Of a DNA stretch of 7,742 nt, positions 7,283-7,742 are shown piece after piece; position 1 is the first letter of the stretch, and every line of letters starts with the position of its first letter. The notes below the pieces were generated by a model. It did not search any database. It was not told the origin of the DNA and saw only the letters and a list, made by a program, of their open reading frames with translations. Position numbers and translations under genes: made by a program. The DNA is from Candidatus Hestiella acidicharens (lineage in GTDB: Archaea; Thermoproteota; Thermoprotei_A; Sulfolobales; Acidilobaceae). The DNA is taken from positions 1 through 7,742 of the forward strand of contig WAJZ01000021.1 of assembly GCA_015523575.1 (NCBI GenBank). The letters run 5' to 3'.

Positions 7283-7341
7283 CTCTATCAGTTCCAACAT
7301 TCATCAGATATCAGCTGACCCTCTTAACATATCATCGCCAG
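7283..7341 (-). ncRNA. Box C/D sRNA guiding 2'-O-methylation of 23S rRNA helix 69
   Basis: Read on the minus strand the boxes come in the right order: C GCGATGA (7338-7332, one base off RUGAUGA), D' CTGA (7314-7311), C' CTGATGA (7307-7301) and D CTGA (7291-7288). D' and C' are separated by 3 bases, as is normal. The D' guide TTAAGAGGGTCAG (7327-7315) ends exactly at box D' and is perfectly complementary to 23S rRNA 197-209. The fifth base upstream of D' (G7319) pairs with C201, equivalent to E. coli C1920. The D guide ATGTTGGAA (7300-7292) has no convincing target in this window. Short flanking bases TCT and AGA can close the terminal stem. A TATA box at 7370-7363 would start transcription near 7341, a few bases before box C. 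The RNA would form an RNP with L7Ae, Nop5 and fibrillarin. The 17-nt and 9-nt inter-box spacings are uneven compared with the usual 12 or so. Exact ends are estimates. Confidence 0.85.
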
Positions 7342-7362
7342 ATATTTATTTTCTATTCTATG

Positions 7363-7370
7363 CTTATATA
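7363..7370 (-). promoter_or_regulatory. TATA box for the C/D sRNA and dehydrogenase gene
   Basis: TATATAAG on the minus strand, preceded by the A/G-containing GCA, is a near-ideal archaeal TATA element. Its centre is about 25 bases upstream of the expected sRNA 5' end and about 97 bases before the dehydrogenase ATG. A second AT-rich stretch, AAATAAATA (about 7352-7344), could give a separate, shorter mRNA leader. Confidence 0.6.
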
Positions 7371-7388
7371 TGCTTGTTGCTTGTAAAA

Positions 7389-7438
7389 CTTCGCTCTTTA
7401 AGACGGAGATACGCAAGGGGTGGTGGGAGAGCGTTAAG
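7389..7438. repeat. Imperfect inverted repeat before tnpB
   Basis: CTTCGCTCT (7389-7397) pairs with AGAGCG (7428-7433) and, across a 2-base bulge, AAG (7436-7438), around a loop of about 30 bases. The loop is G-rich near its right side. The adjoining TTAAGCTTAA (7434-7443) is a perfect palindrome. IS200/IS605 elements carry subterminal hairpins, so this may belong to the left end, but the arms are short and the element boundary is not seen. Confidence 0.3.
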
Positions 7439-7446
7439 CTTAAATA
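7438..7446 (+). promoter_or_regulatory. TATA element for tnpB
   Basis: GCTTAAATA is a typical crenarchaeal TATA sequence. Transcription would start near 7466-7470, only a few bases before ATG 7475. This near-leaderless arrangement supports 7475 as the original tnpB start. Confidence 0.5.
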
Positions 7447-7474
7447 GTTTTGTCTATGACATAATAGAAAAAGA

Positions 7475-7534
7475 ATGTACCGAGTTCAGAGAAATCACTT
7501 AAGGCTAAACAAGAATGAATATAAAACAGAATGA
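7475..7534 (+). pseudogene. Original tnpB start, cut off by a frameshifting duplication
   Basis: From ATG 7475 the frame reads MYRVQRNHLRLNKNEYKTE and then hits TGA at 7532-7534. The first residues look like the N-terminal strand of a TnpB protein. If one copy of the 16-bp repeat at 7514-7545 is removed, this frame joins the tnpB body seamlessly as LRLNKNEYKTVRKLCRLSKN. The break is therefore explained by the duplication (16 is not a multiple of 3). The native start is also the one properly placed behind the TATA element at 7438-7446. Confidence 0.8.
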
Positions 7535-7545
7535 ATATAAAACAG
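7514..7545 (+). repeat. Perfect 16-bp tandem duplication in tnpB
   Basis: AATGAATATAAAACAG occurs at 7514-7529 and again, immediately adjacent, at 7530-7545 without mismatch. The absence of divergence points to a recent event or an assembly error. It shifts the reading frame by one base and places an ATG (7515-7517) of the first copy in frame with the downstream tnpB body. Confidence 0.97.
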
Positions 7546-7742
7546 TTAGAAAACTATGCAGACTTTCTAAGAACTTGTATAACTACACGCTCTATGTTAT
7601 TAAACAATACTATTTTCAAAACGGGAAATATTTGCCATATCCGAAAGCATATCATTTCGTAAAAGGTAACGAAAACTTCGTGCTTTTACCATCACAGGTA
7701 GCCCAGCAAACTATGATGGTAGTAGATAGAAGCATGAAGTCA
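7515..7742 (+). CDS. tnpB: IS200/IS605-family TnpB (OrfB), 5' part, runs off the window
   Basis: The frame is open from ATG 7515 to the window end (76 residues) and continues beyond it. After the altered leader MNIKQ the protein reads like TnpB of the IS1341/IS605 OrfB group. It has CRLSKNLYNYTLYVIKQYYF (15-34), then GKYLPYPKAYHF (37-48), and LPSQVAQQTMMVVDRSMKS (58-76); the pattern LPSQVAQQ followed by a helix is characteristic of TnpB N-terminal domains. TnpB proteins are RNA-guided nucleases carried by these transposons and relatives of Cas12. The RuvC catalytic residues and zinc finger would lie outside the window. Compared with the inferred original, about 14 N-terminal residues starting MYRVQRNH are replaced by five. 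Whether a functional protein can be made by starting at 7515 is uncertain. No tnpA is visible in the window. Confidence 0.8.
   Translation, partial: MNIKQNEYKTVRKLCRLSKNLYNYTLYVIKQYYFQNGKYLPYPKAYHFVKGNENFVLLPSQVAQQTMMVVDRSMKS

Noticed and set aside
7411..7430. G-quadruplex in GGGGTGGTGGG
   Set aside because: Only two G-tracts reach three or more bases; a two-layer form is possible but weak and unsupported.
7381..7474. Exact left end of the IS200/IS605 element
   Set aside because: An inverted repeat is present, but without the right end, a tnpA gene or an empty site the boundary cannot be placed.

Overview
The window is archaeal DNA, most likely from a thermophilic member of the Thermoproteota (crenarchaea). 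The evidence is a GC-rich archaeal 23S rRNA carrying a bulge-helix-bulge intron, no 5S gene directly behind it, a gins23-mcm gene pair, a Sulfolobus-style His-Cys3 zinc site in MCM, a Hel308 helicase, a box C/D guide RNA, TTG starts, and heavy use of ATA (Ile) and AGG/AGA (Arg) codons in fairly AT-rich protein genes. The genus cannot be told from the sequence alone.

Layout. Bases 1 to about 1235 are the 3' part of a 23S rRNA gene (from just before helix 68-69 to the 3' end). It is interrupted at 209-249 by a 41-nt intron with a textbook bulge-helix-bulge fold. Splicing restores the universal CTCTTAAGG sequence, so the insertion follows E. coli position 1927. A spacer of about 150 bases (hairpins, then a pyrimidine-rich tract) leads into a tight same-strand operon: gins23 (1386-1955), mcm (1952-4045, 4-base overlap, strong ribosome-binding site, TTG start) and hel308 (4056-6188, 10-base gap). 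Together these encode a CMG-like replicative helicase and the helicase that acts at stalled forks. Facing the operon is a saccharopine/lysine dehydrogenase-family gene (6181-7269, minus strand). Its stop codon and the hel308 stop codon lie in one 8-base palindrome.

The 7270-7474 region is the most interesting. On the minus strand, just upstream of the dehydrogenase, is a box C/D sRNA (about 7283-7341) with boxes C, D', C' and D and a TATA box at the right distance. Its D' guide is a perfect 13-nt complement of the 23S rRNA in this same window (197-209). The fifth-nucleotide rule puts 2'-O-methylation on C201, equivalent to E. coli C1920 in helix 69. The guide target is the same strand that builds the 5' half of the intron's bulge-helix-bulge, so intron folding and guide pairing should be mutually exclusive.

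The right edge holds the beginning of an IS200/IS605-type tnpB gene (7475 to beyond the end). A perfect 16-bp tandem duplication (7514-7545) has put its original start out of frame. The first copy of the duplication also supplies a new in-frame ATG at 7515.
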